From Opitutus terrae PB90-1 (GTDB lineage Bacteria > Verrucomicrobiota > Verrucomicrobiia > Opitutales > Opitutaceae): a DNA stretch of 64,000 bases. Location of the stretch: the NCBI RefSeq assembly GCF_000019965.1, contig NC_010571.1, positions 2,365,001-2,429,000 on the forward strand, in the 5' to 3' direction. Under the pieces are notes generated by a model. The model made no database searches and was not told where the DNA came from. It worked only from the letters and a program-made list of their open reading frames with translations. Position numbers and translations under genes: made by a program. Shown here in pieces: positions 56,759 through 64,000 of this stretch (its first letter is position 1; every line of letters begins with the position of its first letter).

Positions 56759-57586
56759 ATGAAGACCCACGTCATCACCCTGCTAGCGATTCTCGGCGCC
56801 GCGGCGCCGATCAGTCAGGCCCACGAGCTGAAGAAAATCTGGGAGAGCGCGCCTGCGTTCAAGGTGCCGGAATCCGTGCTGCATGATCGCGCGCGACAGG
56901 TGCTCTATGTGAGCAATATCGAAGGCGAACCGTGGGCGAAGGACGGGCACGGTTCGATCGGGAAGCTCGGGCTCGATGGTCAGGTGCTCGCGGCAGAATG
57001 GGTGACGGGACTCGATGCGCCGAAAGGCATGGCGCTGCACGGCGCGCGATTGTACGTCGGCGACATGGACGCCCTGGTCGTGATCGATGTCGATGCCGGC
57101 AAGATTATCGAGCGCATCGCGGTGCCGGGCGCGCAGGGCTTGAACGATGTCACCGTCGACGAACACGGCGTGGTATATGCGTCGGACTCGCCCGGGAAAA
57201 AGGTCTACGAGGTGAAGGACGGCCACGCGCGGCCGCTACTGCAGAACCTGAAAGGCCCGAACGGAGTGCTCGCGCACAACGGCGTGCTGTATGTGCTCGA
57301 TGGCGAGGGACTGTATCGGGTGGCCGACGGGGGTCAGCTCACGCTGATTTGCGACGGGATGTCTGGCGGCGTCGATGGCGTGGAACCAGTCGGCAACGGC
57401 GACTTTCTGGTCTCGTGCTGGCGCGGCGCCGTGCACTACGTGAAGGCGGACGGCACGCGCGAGACGCTCCTGGACACGCAGGCGCAGAAAATCTATTCGG
57501 CCGACATCGGCTACGATCCCGCCACGCGCACCGTTTATGTGCCGACGTTTTTCGGCAACAGCGTCGTGGCGTATACGGTCAAGTAA
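56759..57586 (+). CDS. Secreted beta-propeller protein (SMP-30/NHL-like)
   Basis: 275 residues from ATG at 56759. The signal peptide is clear (about 1-21, THVITLLAILGAAAPISQA). The mature chain shows repeated four-strand blades with motifs such as VLYVSNIEG, LYVGDMDALVVIDV, GVVYASDSPGKKVYEV, VLYVLDGEGLYRV and TVYVPTFFGNSVVAYTV, as in SMP-30/gluconolactonase-like or NHL/YVTN propellers. It is periplasmic by inference. The substrate is unknown; relatives include lactonases and sugar-binding sensors. It starts 66 bp after the phospholipase D-like gene and ends 87 bp before the dehydrogenase gene on the same strand. Confidence 0.82.
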   Translation: MKTHVITLLAILGAAAPISQAHELKKIWESAPAFKVPESVLHDRARQVLYVSNIEGEPWAKDGHGSIGKLGLDGQVLAAEWVTGLDAPKGMALHGARLYVGDMDALVVIDVDAGKIIERIAVPGAQGLNDVTVDEHGVVYASDSPGKKVYEVKDGHARPLLQNLKGPNGVLAHNGVLYVLDGEGLYRVADGGQLTLICDGMSGGVDGVEPVGNGDFLVSCWRGAVHYVKADGTRETLLDTQAQKIYSADIGYDPATRTVYVPTFFGNSVVAYTVK

Positions 57587-57673
57587 ACGCGGCAGCGGTG
57601 CAGGGGCCATCGCGCCCAATGCGCACAGGCGATTTGGCTTTGCAGCTGCGGCGGCTCATTTCTGGATAAACCT

Positions 57674-58513
57674 ATGAAAACCATCGGCGTGATCGGGCTT
57701 GGGATCATTGGCGAAGTGTGGGCGAAAAACTATGCGGCGGCGGGCGCGCTGGTGGCGTCATGGAACCGCACGCCCAAGCCGCACGTGGCCGGCTGGAAAG
57801 ATTCGGCCGCGGAAGTCGCGGCGGCGGCGGAGGTGATTCAGATCGTCGTGGCCGATCCGCCGGCGGTGGAGAGCGTGCTCGGGCAAATCGCGCCGCAGCT
57901 CCGGCCGGGCAAGGTCGTGCTGCAGTCGAGCACCATCGATGCGGCGAGCAGCGCGCGGTTTGAGGCGCTGGTGGAGAAGACCGGCGCGCGCTACGTGGCC
58001 GCGTTGTTCACCGGCAGCAAGCCGGCGGCTGAGCAACGACAGACGGTGTTTTATCTCGGCGGCGATCGCGCGCTCATCGCGGAGATCGAGCCGCTGCTCG
58101 CGCTGATTTCGAGCAAGCGGTTCGTCATCGGCACCAACGAGCAGGCGTGCACGTTCAAGCTGGCGATGAACCTGAACATCGCCGCGCAAATGCAGGGACT
58201 CGCCGAGGCGCTGACGATGGCACGGCGCGCGGGGATCAGCGACGACGTGTTTTTCAAGGCGCTGAGCCAGAACGTGAGTTACTCCGGTCTGGTGAAACTG
58301 AAAGAACCGAAACTGCGCGCGGCGGATTTCGTGCCGCAGTTTTCGGTGAAGCACATGCACAAGGATCTGCGGCTCGCCGCCGCGGGCGCCGCTGGCCTCA
58401 AGTATCCGGCACTCGAAGCCGCGCGCGACGCGCTGCGCGAAGCCGAGGCGCGCGGGATGAGCGACGAGGATTATTCCGCAGTGATCAAGCTGGTGGGGGA
58501 GGAGAAGAGCTGA
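57674..58513 (+). CDS. NAD(P)-dependent 3-hydroxyisobutyrate-dehydrogenase-like oxidoreductase
   Basis: 279 residues. N-terminal Rossmann motif GVIGLGIIGEVWAKN, the adenine-site Arg in SWNRTPKP (R at about 33, suggesting NADP), a substrate-binding VVLQSSTIDAASSARFEAL near 83, and the catalytic lysine in FKLAMNLNIAAQMQGLAEAL near 165 with conserved N. The family reduces or oxidises short 2- or 3-hydroxyacids (for example 3-hydroxyisobutyrate, tartronate semialdehyde, glyoxylate, succinic semialdehyde). The exact substrate cannot be read from sequence. The segment around the usual G-x-x-GAGxGxxxK is degenerate here (TNEQACTFK), more like the GLYR/imine-reductase branch. Confidence 0.85.
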   Translation: MKTIGVIGLGIIGEVWAKNYAAAGALVASWNRTPKPHVAGWKDSAAEVAAAAEVIQIVVADPPAVESVLGQIAPQLRPGKVVLQSSTIDAASSARFEALVEKTGARYVAALFTGSKPAAEQRQTVFYLGGDRALIAEIEPLLALISSKRFVIGTNEQACTFKLAMNLNIAAQMQGLAEALTMARRAGISDDVFFKALSQNVSYSGLVKLKEPKLRAADFVPQFSVKHMHKDLRLAAAGAAGLKYPALEAARDALREAEARGMSDEDYSAVIKLVGEEKS

Positions 58514-58731
58514 GAGATGAGAGTTGAGGGTTGAGAGTGGAGAGTGGACGGGTCGGCGTTGTCGCCGGGCTCGATGAGCCCGGCTACACCCACAGCTTGG
58601 CTCCGATGGAGCCGCGACGCCCTCGTCGCGGCCCGAAGCGGACGCCCGCCAAGCGACGCGGCGAGGGCGCCGCGTCTCCAGAGCGGATTTCGGATTTCGA
58701 ATTTCCGACGCGCAGCGCCGGCCCAGCGCCG
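58514..58731. repeat. Repeat-filled gap including family B copy 2
   Basis: This 218-bp gap holds GAGAGTTGAGGGTTGAGAG words (about 58519-58548), the hairpin GCCGGGCTCGATGAGCCCGGC (58564-58584) and the element GAGCCGCGACGCCCTCGTCG followed by CGGC (58609-58632), also found at 51775-51797. Towards the end lies TTTCGGATTTCGAATTTCC, which resembles the long repeat at 5475-5620. There is no gene. Confidence 0.65.
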
Positions 58732-61611
58732 TCACGCGTACGCTTCCATCCCGACGCACGAGCATACGAGATTCCGATCGCCGTAGACGTTGTCGACGCG
58801 ACCGACGCTCGGCCAGAACTTCGCGGTCCGGGCGAACGCGCTCGGAAACACGGCCAGCTCGCGCGTATACGGATGCGGCCAGTCGTCGGCGCACACGGCC
58901 TTCGCCGTGTGCGGCGCGTGTTTGAGGGGATTGTTCACCTTGTCGGACTCGCCGTTCACGACGGCCTGCATCTCGCCGTGGATGGAAATCAACGCGTCGC
59001 AGAACCGATCGAGTTCGACCTTCGACTCGCTCTCGGTCGGCTCGATCATGAACGTTCCCGGCACGGGGAACGACATCGTCGGGGCGTGATAGCCGTAGTC
59101 CATGAGCCGCTTCGCCGCGTCATCGACCTCGAGCCCGTGTTTCTTCCACGCGCGGAGATCGACGATGCACTCGTGCGCGATCAGCCCGGCGTTGCCGCGG
59201 TAGAGCACCGGGAAGAAGGACTCGAGCCGCTTCGCGACGTAGTTGGCGTTGAGGATCGCGACCTTCGTCGCCTGCGTCAGTCCGTCGGGACCCATCATCC
59301 GGATATACATCCAGGAAATCATCAGGATGGACGCGGAACCATGCGGCGCGGCGGACACGGCGCCGTTGGCGCGGCTCGTTCCTGATTTCCGATTTTCGCT
59401 GAGCACGTGGCCCGGCAGGAACGGCACGAGGTGCGGCGCCACGCCGATGGGACCCACGCCTGGACCGCCGCCACCATGGGGGATGCAGAACGTCTTGTGG
59501 AGGTTCAGATGGCACACGTCGGCGCCGATGTGGCCGGGCGAGGTGAGCCCGACCTGCGCATTCATGTTCGCGCCGTCCATGTAGACCTGTCCGCCGTGCT
59601 GATGAACCGCGGCACAAATGTCCTTGATGCCGGGTTCGAACACGCCGTGCGTCGACGGATAAGTCACCATCAACGCCGCGAGATTTTGCGCGTGAGTCTC
59701 CGCCTTGGCTTTCAGATCGGCCACGTCGATGTTGCCGTTGGTGTCGCACGCCACCGGGATCACCTTGAATCCGCCCATCGCGGCGCTGGCGGGATTGGTG
59801 CCGTGCGCGCTGGTGGGGATCAGGCAGATGTTGCGATGGCCCTCGCCGCGCGACTCGTGAAAGCCGCGGATCGCGAGCAGCCCGGCGTATTCGCCCTGCG
59901 AGCCGGCATTCGGCTGCAGCGACACGGCGGCGAAGCCGGTGATCTCGGCGAGCCAGGTTTCGAGATCGCGGAAGAGCCGCTGGTAGCCGCGGGTTTGCTC
60001 GGCCGGGGCGAACGGATGCAGCCGGTTGAACTCCGGCCACGAGATCGGCGCCATCTCGCTGGCGGCGTTCAGCTTCATCGTGCACGAGCCGAGCGAGATC
60101 ATCGAATGGCAGAGCGACAGATCCTTCGCCTCGAGCCGCTTGATGTAGCGCAGCAGCTCGTGCTCCGTGTGATGGCGGTTGAACACGCTCGCGGTCAGGA
60201 ACGCGGACGTGCGGGCATGCGGTGCGGCGAAGACCGTGTCGCTCTCGCTCATCAACGCGAGTGGCGTGCCGAGGTCGGCCGATTCATTGAAAAATGTCAG
60301 GAGCGTGCGCACGTCGTCGAGTGTCGTGGTCTCATCGAGCGACACGCCGACGGTGTAGTCATCGATCCGACGCAGGTTGAACCGTTTGGCCGCGGCGGCG
60401 GCGTGCACGCGCTGCGCGGCGACATTGCCGATCGTGAGCGTGTCGAAGACCGGCTCGGCGTTCACCTTCGCGCCGGCCGCGATCAAGCCCTTCGCCAGGA
60501 GATCAGTGAGCAGCTTTGTGCGACGCGCAATCCGGTGCAGTCCCGCGGGCCCGTGATAGATCGCATACATCGAAGCCATCACCGCGAGGAGTACCTGCGC
60601 GGTGCAGATGTTCGAGGTGGCTTTGTCGCGGCGGATGTGTTGCTCGCGCGTGCCGAGCGCCAGTCGCAGCGCCGGATCGCCCTGCGCGTCCTTTGAAACG
60701 CCGACGAGCCGGCCCGGCATCTGACGTTTGTAGGTGTCGCGCGTCGCGAGGAAGCCCGCGTGCGGGCCGCCGAACCCGAGCGGCACGCCGAAGCGTTGCG
60801 CTGAGCCCACGGCGACGTCGGCGCCAAACTCGCCCGGCGGTCGCAGCAGCGTGAGCGCGAGCAAATCCGTCGCGACGATCGTGAACGCGCCGGCCGCATG
60901 CGCCGCGGCGAAAAAGGCTTCGAAATCGTGGACCGAGCCGGTCGTGTCGGGATATTGCACGAGCACGCCGAAGCAGCGCGCATCCGGCTGGTAGGTGCGG
61001 TGATCGCCCACGAGCACCTCGATGCCGAGCGGCTTCGCCCGCGTGCGGACGATGTCGATCGTCTGCGGATGACACGCGGAGGAAACGAAGAACTGCCGGT
61101 GCGCGGAGGCGTCGCCCTCTTTGAGCCGGTGGCACATCATCATCGCTTCGGCGGCCGCGGTGCCTTCGTCGAGCATCGAGGCGTTCGCGATCTCGAGCCC
61201 GGTGAGGTCGATCACCATCGTCTGAAAATTAAGCAGCGCCTCCAGCCGGCCCTGCGAGATTTCCGCCTGGTAAGGCGTGTAGGCCGTATACCAGCCGGGG
61301 TTTTCCAGGATCGTGCGCTGGATGACGGCGGGCGTGACGGTATCGTAGTAGCCGAGCCCGATCGCGCTGCGGAACACCTGATTTTGCGCGGCGATTCCGC
61401 GGAGCTCAGCCAGCGCGGCGCTTTCGCCCAGCGCGGCGGGCAAATCGAGCGGACCGCGGCGAATCGCGGGCGGCACGGCGCTATCGACCAGCGCATCGAG
61501 CGAGCGAGCGCCGAGCAGCTTGAGCATGGCGGCGGTCTCGGCCGCGTTGTCGCCGGTGTGCCGGCGCGGGAAGGTGTCGATCGGGGCGAGCAGGTCGCGG
61601 GGCGGAAGCAT
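58732..61611 (-). CDS. gcvP: Glycine dehydrogenase (P protein of the glycine cleavage system)
   Basis: 959 residues, the normal single-chain length. N-terminal part [20 protein letters not shown]; internal landmarks [34 protein letters not shown] and [20 protein letters not shown]; second half with [34 protein letters not shown] and the PLP lysine in [20 protein letters not shown]. It decarboxylates glycine and passes the aminomethyl group to the H protein. The other gcv genes (gcvT, gcvH) are not in the window. No glycine riboswitch was seen in the 178-bp gap to the divergent nth gene. The C-terminus [18 protein letters not shown] is intact. Confidence 0.96.
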   Translation of the reverse strand: MLPPRDLLAPIDTFPRRHTGDNAAETAAMLKLLGARSLDALVDSAVPPAIRRGPLDLPAALGESAALAELRGIAAQNQVFRSAIGLGYYDTVTPAVIQRTILENPGWYTAYTPYQAEISQGRLEALLNFQTMVIDLTGLEIANASMLDEGTAAAEAMMMCHRLKEGDASAHRQFFVSSACHPQTIDIVRTRAKPLGIEVLVGDHRTYQPDARCFGVLVQYPDTTGSVHDFEAFFAAAHAAGAFTIVATDLLALTLLRPPGEFGADVAVGSAQRFGVPLGFGGPHAGFLATRDTYKRQMPGRLVGVSKDAQGDPALRLALGTREQHIRRDKATSNICTAQVLLAVMASMYAIYHGPAGLHRIARRTKLLTDLLAKGLIAAGAKVNAEPVFDTLTIGNVAAQRVHAAAAAKRFNLRRIDDYTVGVSLDETTTLDDVRTLLTFFNESADLGTPLALMSESDTVFAAPHARTSAFLTASVFNRHHTEHELLRYIKRLEAKDLSLCHSMISLGSCTMKLNAASEMAPISWPEFNRLHPFAPAEQTRGYQRLFRDLETWLAEITGFAAVSLQPNAGSQGEYAGLLAIRGFHESRGEGHRNICLIPTSAHGTNPASAAMGGFKVIPVACDTNGNIDVADLKAKAETHAQNLAALMVTYPSTHGVFEPGIKDICAAVHQHGGQVYMDGANMNAQVGLTSPGHIGADVCHLNLHKTFCIPHGGGGPGVGPIGVAPHLVPFLPGHVLSENRKSGTSRANGAVSAAPHGSASILMISWMYIRMMGPDGLTQATKVAILNANYVAKRLESFFPVLYRGNAGLIAHECIVDLRAWKKHGLEVDDAAKRLMDYGYHAPTMSFPVPGTFMIEPTESESKVELDRFCDALISIHGEMQAVVNGESDKVNNPLKHAPHTAKAVCADDWPHPYTRELAVFPSAFARTAKFWPSVGRVDNVYGDRNLVCSCVGMEAYA

Positions 61612-61789
61612 GAGTGTAAGAATGCGCCGACCCTACGGCGGCGGCGGGAGCGCGCAATCGCGAACTCCGTTCCGCAGCGTGGCACGGGCGTCTCGTCCGT
61701 GGAATTTAGGGACGGTGAAATGCGCCGCGATGCCTCCACGCGGGAACCCGGATTGCCTTTCTCCAGCCGGCGTTCTTTTTCTTTCAAAC

Positions 61790-62440
61790 ATGACCCGCCA
61801 GGAACGCGCCGCCTACGTCGATCGCCGGCTCGCCGAGCTGTATCCGGATCCGAAGATCCCGCTCGACCACCAGGACGCGTTCACGCTGCTGATCGCGGTG
61901 CTGCTGTCGGCGCACACGACGGATCGCTCGGTAAACAAGGCGACACCCGAGCTGTTTGCGCTCGCCGACACGCCCGAGAAAATGGCGCGGGTGCCGGTGA
62001 AGGAGATCGAGCGCATCATCCGGCCGGTCGGACTTTTCGCGGCGAAGTCGAAGGCGATCGCCGGACTCGCACGGATGCTGATGGAAAAGCACGGCGGGCA
62101 GGTGCCGCGGACGTTCGAAGAATTGGAGGAGCTGCCGGGAGTGGGGCACAAGACGGCGAGCGTGGTGATGACGCAGGCGTTCGGCGTGCCGGCGTTTCCG
62201 GTCGACACGCATATCCACCGGCTGGCGCAGCGTTGGAAGCTGACGAGTGGAAAGAGCGTCGAGCAGACCGAGCGCGATTTGAAGGCGCTGTTTCCGGAGG
62301 CGCGCTGGAACAAGCTGCACCTCCAGTTCATTTATTATGGCCGGGAGCACTGCACTGCGCGCGGCTGCGATGGCACGATCTGCGAAATTTGCCGGACGCT
62401 GTTTCCCGACCGCAAACGCGCCGTGACGACGCGGAAGTAG
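61790..62440 (+). CDS. nth: Endonuclease III (DNA glycosylase/AP lyase)
   Basis: 216 residues from ATG at 61790; the longer frame upstream overlaps gcvP and is a shadow. The helix-hairpin-helix with the catalytic lysine reads ELPGVGHKTASVVMTQA near 118-135, and the catalytic Asp is in FPVDTHIHRLAQRW near 145. The C-terminal cysteines read HCTARGCDGTICEICRTLFP: four cysteines, but spaced C-x4-C-x4-C-x2-C rather than the standard C-x6-C-x2-C-x5-C of the 4Fe-4S loop. The cluster may be absent or differently bound. The enzyme removes oxidised pyrimidines in base excision repair. A hairpin with six T follows at about 62484-62507. Confidence 0.93.
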   Translation: MTRQERAAYVDRRLAELYPDPKIPLDHQDAFTLLIAVLLSAHTTDRSVNKATPELFALADTPEKMARVPVKEIERIIRPVGLFAAKSKAIAGLARMLMEKHGGQVPRTFEELEELPGVGHKTASVVMTQAFGVPAFPVDTHIHRLAQRWKLTSGKSVEQTERDLKALFPEARWNKLHLQFIYYGREHCTARGCDGTICEICRTLFPDRKRAVTTRK

Positions 62441-62483
62441 AATCGCCTCCTACCTGTCCGCAGCCCGGGAGGGGAAGATGGGG

Positions 62484-62543
62484 ACGCGACGCCCTCGTCG
62501 CGTTTTTTGAGCCGAACCCCGCGACGAGGGCGTTGCGGCTCCA
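62484..62543. repeat. Family B copy 3, with terminator-like T tract
   Basis: CGCGACGCCCTCGTCGCG (about 62486-62503) followed by TTTTTT can act as a terminator for nth. A second inverted arm GCGACGAGGGCGTTGCGG lies at 62521-62538, flanked by GGAGCC/GGCTCC-like ends. It is related to the repeats at 51777 and 58611. Confidence 0.6.
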
Positions 62544-62681
62544 AGGGACAACCGCGTCCGCGTGCGTGGGCGCGGCCAGTTTACCCCGGCACGTCGGGGT
62601 CCCGGCCGCATCCGTTTCCAAGGCGGGCAAGAGGCTCGCACTCCCAGAGGCGGGGAAGGAGTTTCGCGCAACAGTTCAGAG

Positions 62682-62756
62682 GGTAGGGCGGGCATTCCGC
62701 TGCCCGCCGTGAAGTCGCTCGACGTTCGCGGCGCTCACGGAGTGAGCACCCTACCT
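62682..62756. repeat. Family A interspersed palindromic repeat, copy 3
   Basis: GGTAGGGCGGGCATTCCGC at one end and GAGTGAGCACCCTACC at the other, with the same two inner stems as copy 2 (54005-54080). It lies in the 397-bp gap between nth and the beta-helix gene. The remainder of that gap (62544-62681) shows no gene. Confidence 0.75.
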
Positions 62757-62837
62757 TCGCCAGCTCTCGAGGGAAGTGCATGCCGGCCTTTCGCGCGGCT
62801 TGCCTCGCGGCCGCCGGCGCGCCATTCGCAGTGGATT

Positions 62838-64000
62838 ATGAGACTCGGCGACCCCGGATCCGGCGTGGCGAACGGCCTGCGGATCATGTGTGTCGCCATG
62901 CTCACGCACGCGGCGGTCGCCGCGGAGTTCTACGTCGCGCCGGACGGGCGGGACGCGAATCCCGGCACGATCGAAGCGCCCTTCGGCAGCGTGCAACGGG
63001 CGTCGTCGGCGGCGCGTGCCGGCGACACCGTGTTCATCCGCGGTGGCACCTACGTGATGAGCGAGGCCCAGATCGCCGGCCGGGACGGCCCGTATGCCTG
63101 CGTCGTCATGTTCGAGCGCAGCGGCGCGCCGGGCCGGCCGATTCGGTACTGGGCGTATCCCGGTGAACGACCGGTGTTCGACTTCTCCCACGTCAAACCG
63201 GCGGGGCGGCGGGTGACGGCGTTTCGCGTGAACGGCTCGTGGCTCCATCTGCGCGGGCTCGAGGTGGTCGGCGTGCAGGTGACGATCAAGGAGCACACCC
63301 AGTCGATCTGCTTCGACAATCGCGGCAGTCACAACGTCTACGAGGCGCTCAGCCTGCACGACGGCATGGCGATCGGACTGTGGATCGGCGGCACGGCTAG
63401 CCACAATCTCGTGCTGAATTGCGACGCCTATCGGAATCACGACCCGGTGTCGGAGGACGGACTGGGCGGCAATGTCGATGGGTTCGGCTACCACGGCAAG
63501 AAAGGGAGTGTCGGCAACGTGTTCCGCGGCGGCCGGGCCTGGTTCAACAGCGACGACGGCTTCGATTTCATTCACGCCGAGGAAGCGGCGGTGATCGAGG
63601 GCTGCTGGGCCTTCTACAACGGCTACTCGCCCGAGTTTCGTTCGCTCGCCAACGGCAATGGGTTCAAGGCGGGCGGATTTTCGCGCACGCCGGTCGATCG
63701 GCTGCCCGATCCGATTCCGCGCCATGTGGTCCGACGCAGCTTGGCGGTGCGGAACAAGGCGAACGGGTTTTATGCGAATCACCACGTCGGCGGACTCGAT
63801 TTCATTCACAACACCGGCTACCGAAACCGCGTGAACTTTAACCTGCTCGGTCGTGAACCGTCGGACAACACGACGCTGATCGATGGCCGCGGGCACCGGT
63901 TGAAGAACAATCTCGGGTTTGCGGCGCGGGAGAACGAGGTCGCGCGGCTCGATCTCCAGCGGAGCGACGCGAGCGGCAATTCGTTCACTCTGCCCGTGGA
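62838..64000 (+). CDS. Secreted right-handed beta-helix protein, pectate-lyase-9-like (partial)
   Basis: Open from ATG at 62838 to the window edge (387 codons, no stop), so the 3' end is missing. A signal-like start (IMCVAMLTHAAVAAE) is followed by EFYVAPDGRDANPGTIEAPF, GSVQRASSAARAGDTVFIRG and GTYVMSE, the standard opening of PL9-type and related beta-helix proteins. Later parts include WLHLRGLEVVGVQV, NSDDGFDFIHAEEAAVIEGC, WAFYNGYSPEF, NGNGFKAGGFSR and ANGFYANHHVGGLDFIHNTG, typical of PL9/DUF4990 proteins. The S-D-D-G-F-D segment corresponds to the calcium/active-site region. Likely role: depolymerisation or binding of pectin-like or other uronic-acid polysaccharides outside the cell. An alternative start is the ATG at 62886 (MCVAMLTHAAVA). 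Confidence 0.8.
   Translation, partial: MRLGDPGSGVANGLRIMCVAMLTHAAVAAEFYVAPDGRDANPGTIEAPFGSVQRASSAARAGDTVFIRGGTYVMSEAQIAGRDGPYACVVMFERSGAPGRPIRYWAYPGERPVFDFSHVKPAGRRVTAFRVNGSWLHLRGLEVVGVQVTIKEHTQSICFDNRGSHNVYEALSLHDGMAIGLWIGGTASHNLVLNCDAYRNHDPVSEDGLGGNVDGFGYHGKKGSVGNVFRGGRAWFNSDDGFDFIHAEEAAVIEGCWAFYNGYSPEFRSLANGNGFKAGGFSRTPVDRLPDPIPRHVVRRSLAVRNKANGFYANHHVGGLDFIHNTGYRNRVNFNLLGREPSDNTTLIDGRGHRLKNNLGFAARENEVARLDLQRSDASGNSFTLPV

Noticed and set aside
61520-61789. N-terminal extension of the nth frame
   Set aside because: It overlaps the 5' end of gcvP antisense and lacks homology-like composition; Nth starts at the ATG at 61790.
61612-61789. Glycine riboswitch before gcvP
   Set aside because: None of the conserved glycine-aptamer landmarks is visible on the minus strand in this gap.

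Overview
This window is high-GC DNA of a Gram-negative bacterium, most likely Verrucomicrobiota of the Opitutaceae type (Opitutus-like). Support is indirect. It carries large ADOP-type (MacB/FtsX-like) permeases, an NtrC-type regulator with a GAFTDA loop, a TonB-dependent receptor, KdsB (outer-membrane LPS synthesis), a lysine 2,3-aminomutase and many small palindromic intergenic repeats. No rRNA or tRNA gene was seen. High GC makes long spurious antisense ORFs common; they are left out.

Positions 1-30295 form one functional block. Eight permeases of about 800 residues lie head to tail on the minus strand (210-21392). They follow one LolD/MacB-like ATPase (21502-22206) and one MacA/HlyD-like periplasmic adaptor (22542-23795). 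Further upstream on the same strand are a membrane histidine kinase, a four-helix-bundle protein, a sigma-54 enhancer-binding response regulator and an 80-residue membrane protein (24138-27595). A ninth permease (27875-30295) is divergent. Four places read as sigma-54 promoters (GG-N10-GC) on the minus strand: ahead of the small protein/regulator genes, ahead of the adaptor, ahead of the fifth permease and ahead of the last permease. At each one a palindrome TCCC-N6-GGGA starts 99-100 bp upstream of the -24 element. I read this as a regulon of the local two-component system, which would control its own genes and the export array.

Positions 30359-41705 hold mostly housekeeping and single-function genes: a secreted polysaccharide deacetylase, a DUF4097 protein with nine TSGG repeats, an M32 carboxypeptidase, TatD, HPr, KdsB, a multi-PAS hybrid histidine kinase, CarA and lysine 2,3-aminomutase.

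Positions 41811-51697 hold a glycosyltransferase-like protein, two large paralogous secreted proteins with matching upstream palindromes and terminators, a TonB-dependent receptor behind a clear TPP riboswitch (so probably an outer-membrane thiamine or thiamine-precursor transporter), and a pRiA4b ORF-3-like protein.

Positions 51863-64000 hold CdsA and UppS (lipid and cell-wall precursors), a pterin-4a-carbinolamine dehydratase, an MTAP-like phosphorylase next to a phospholipase D-like protein, a beta-propeller protein, a 3-hydroxyisobutyrate-dehydrogenase-like enzyme, GcvP, an endonuclease III with altered cysteine spacing, and the start of a beta-helix (pectate-lyase-9-like) protein cut by the window edge. 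Several families of palindromic repeats sit between these genes.
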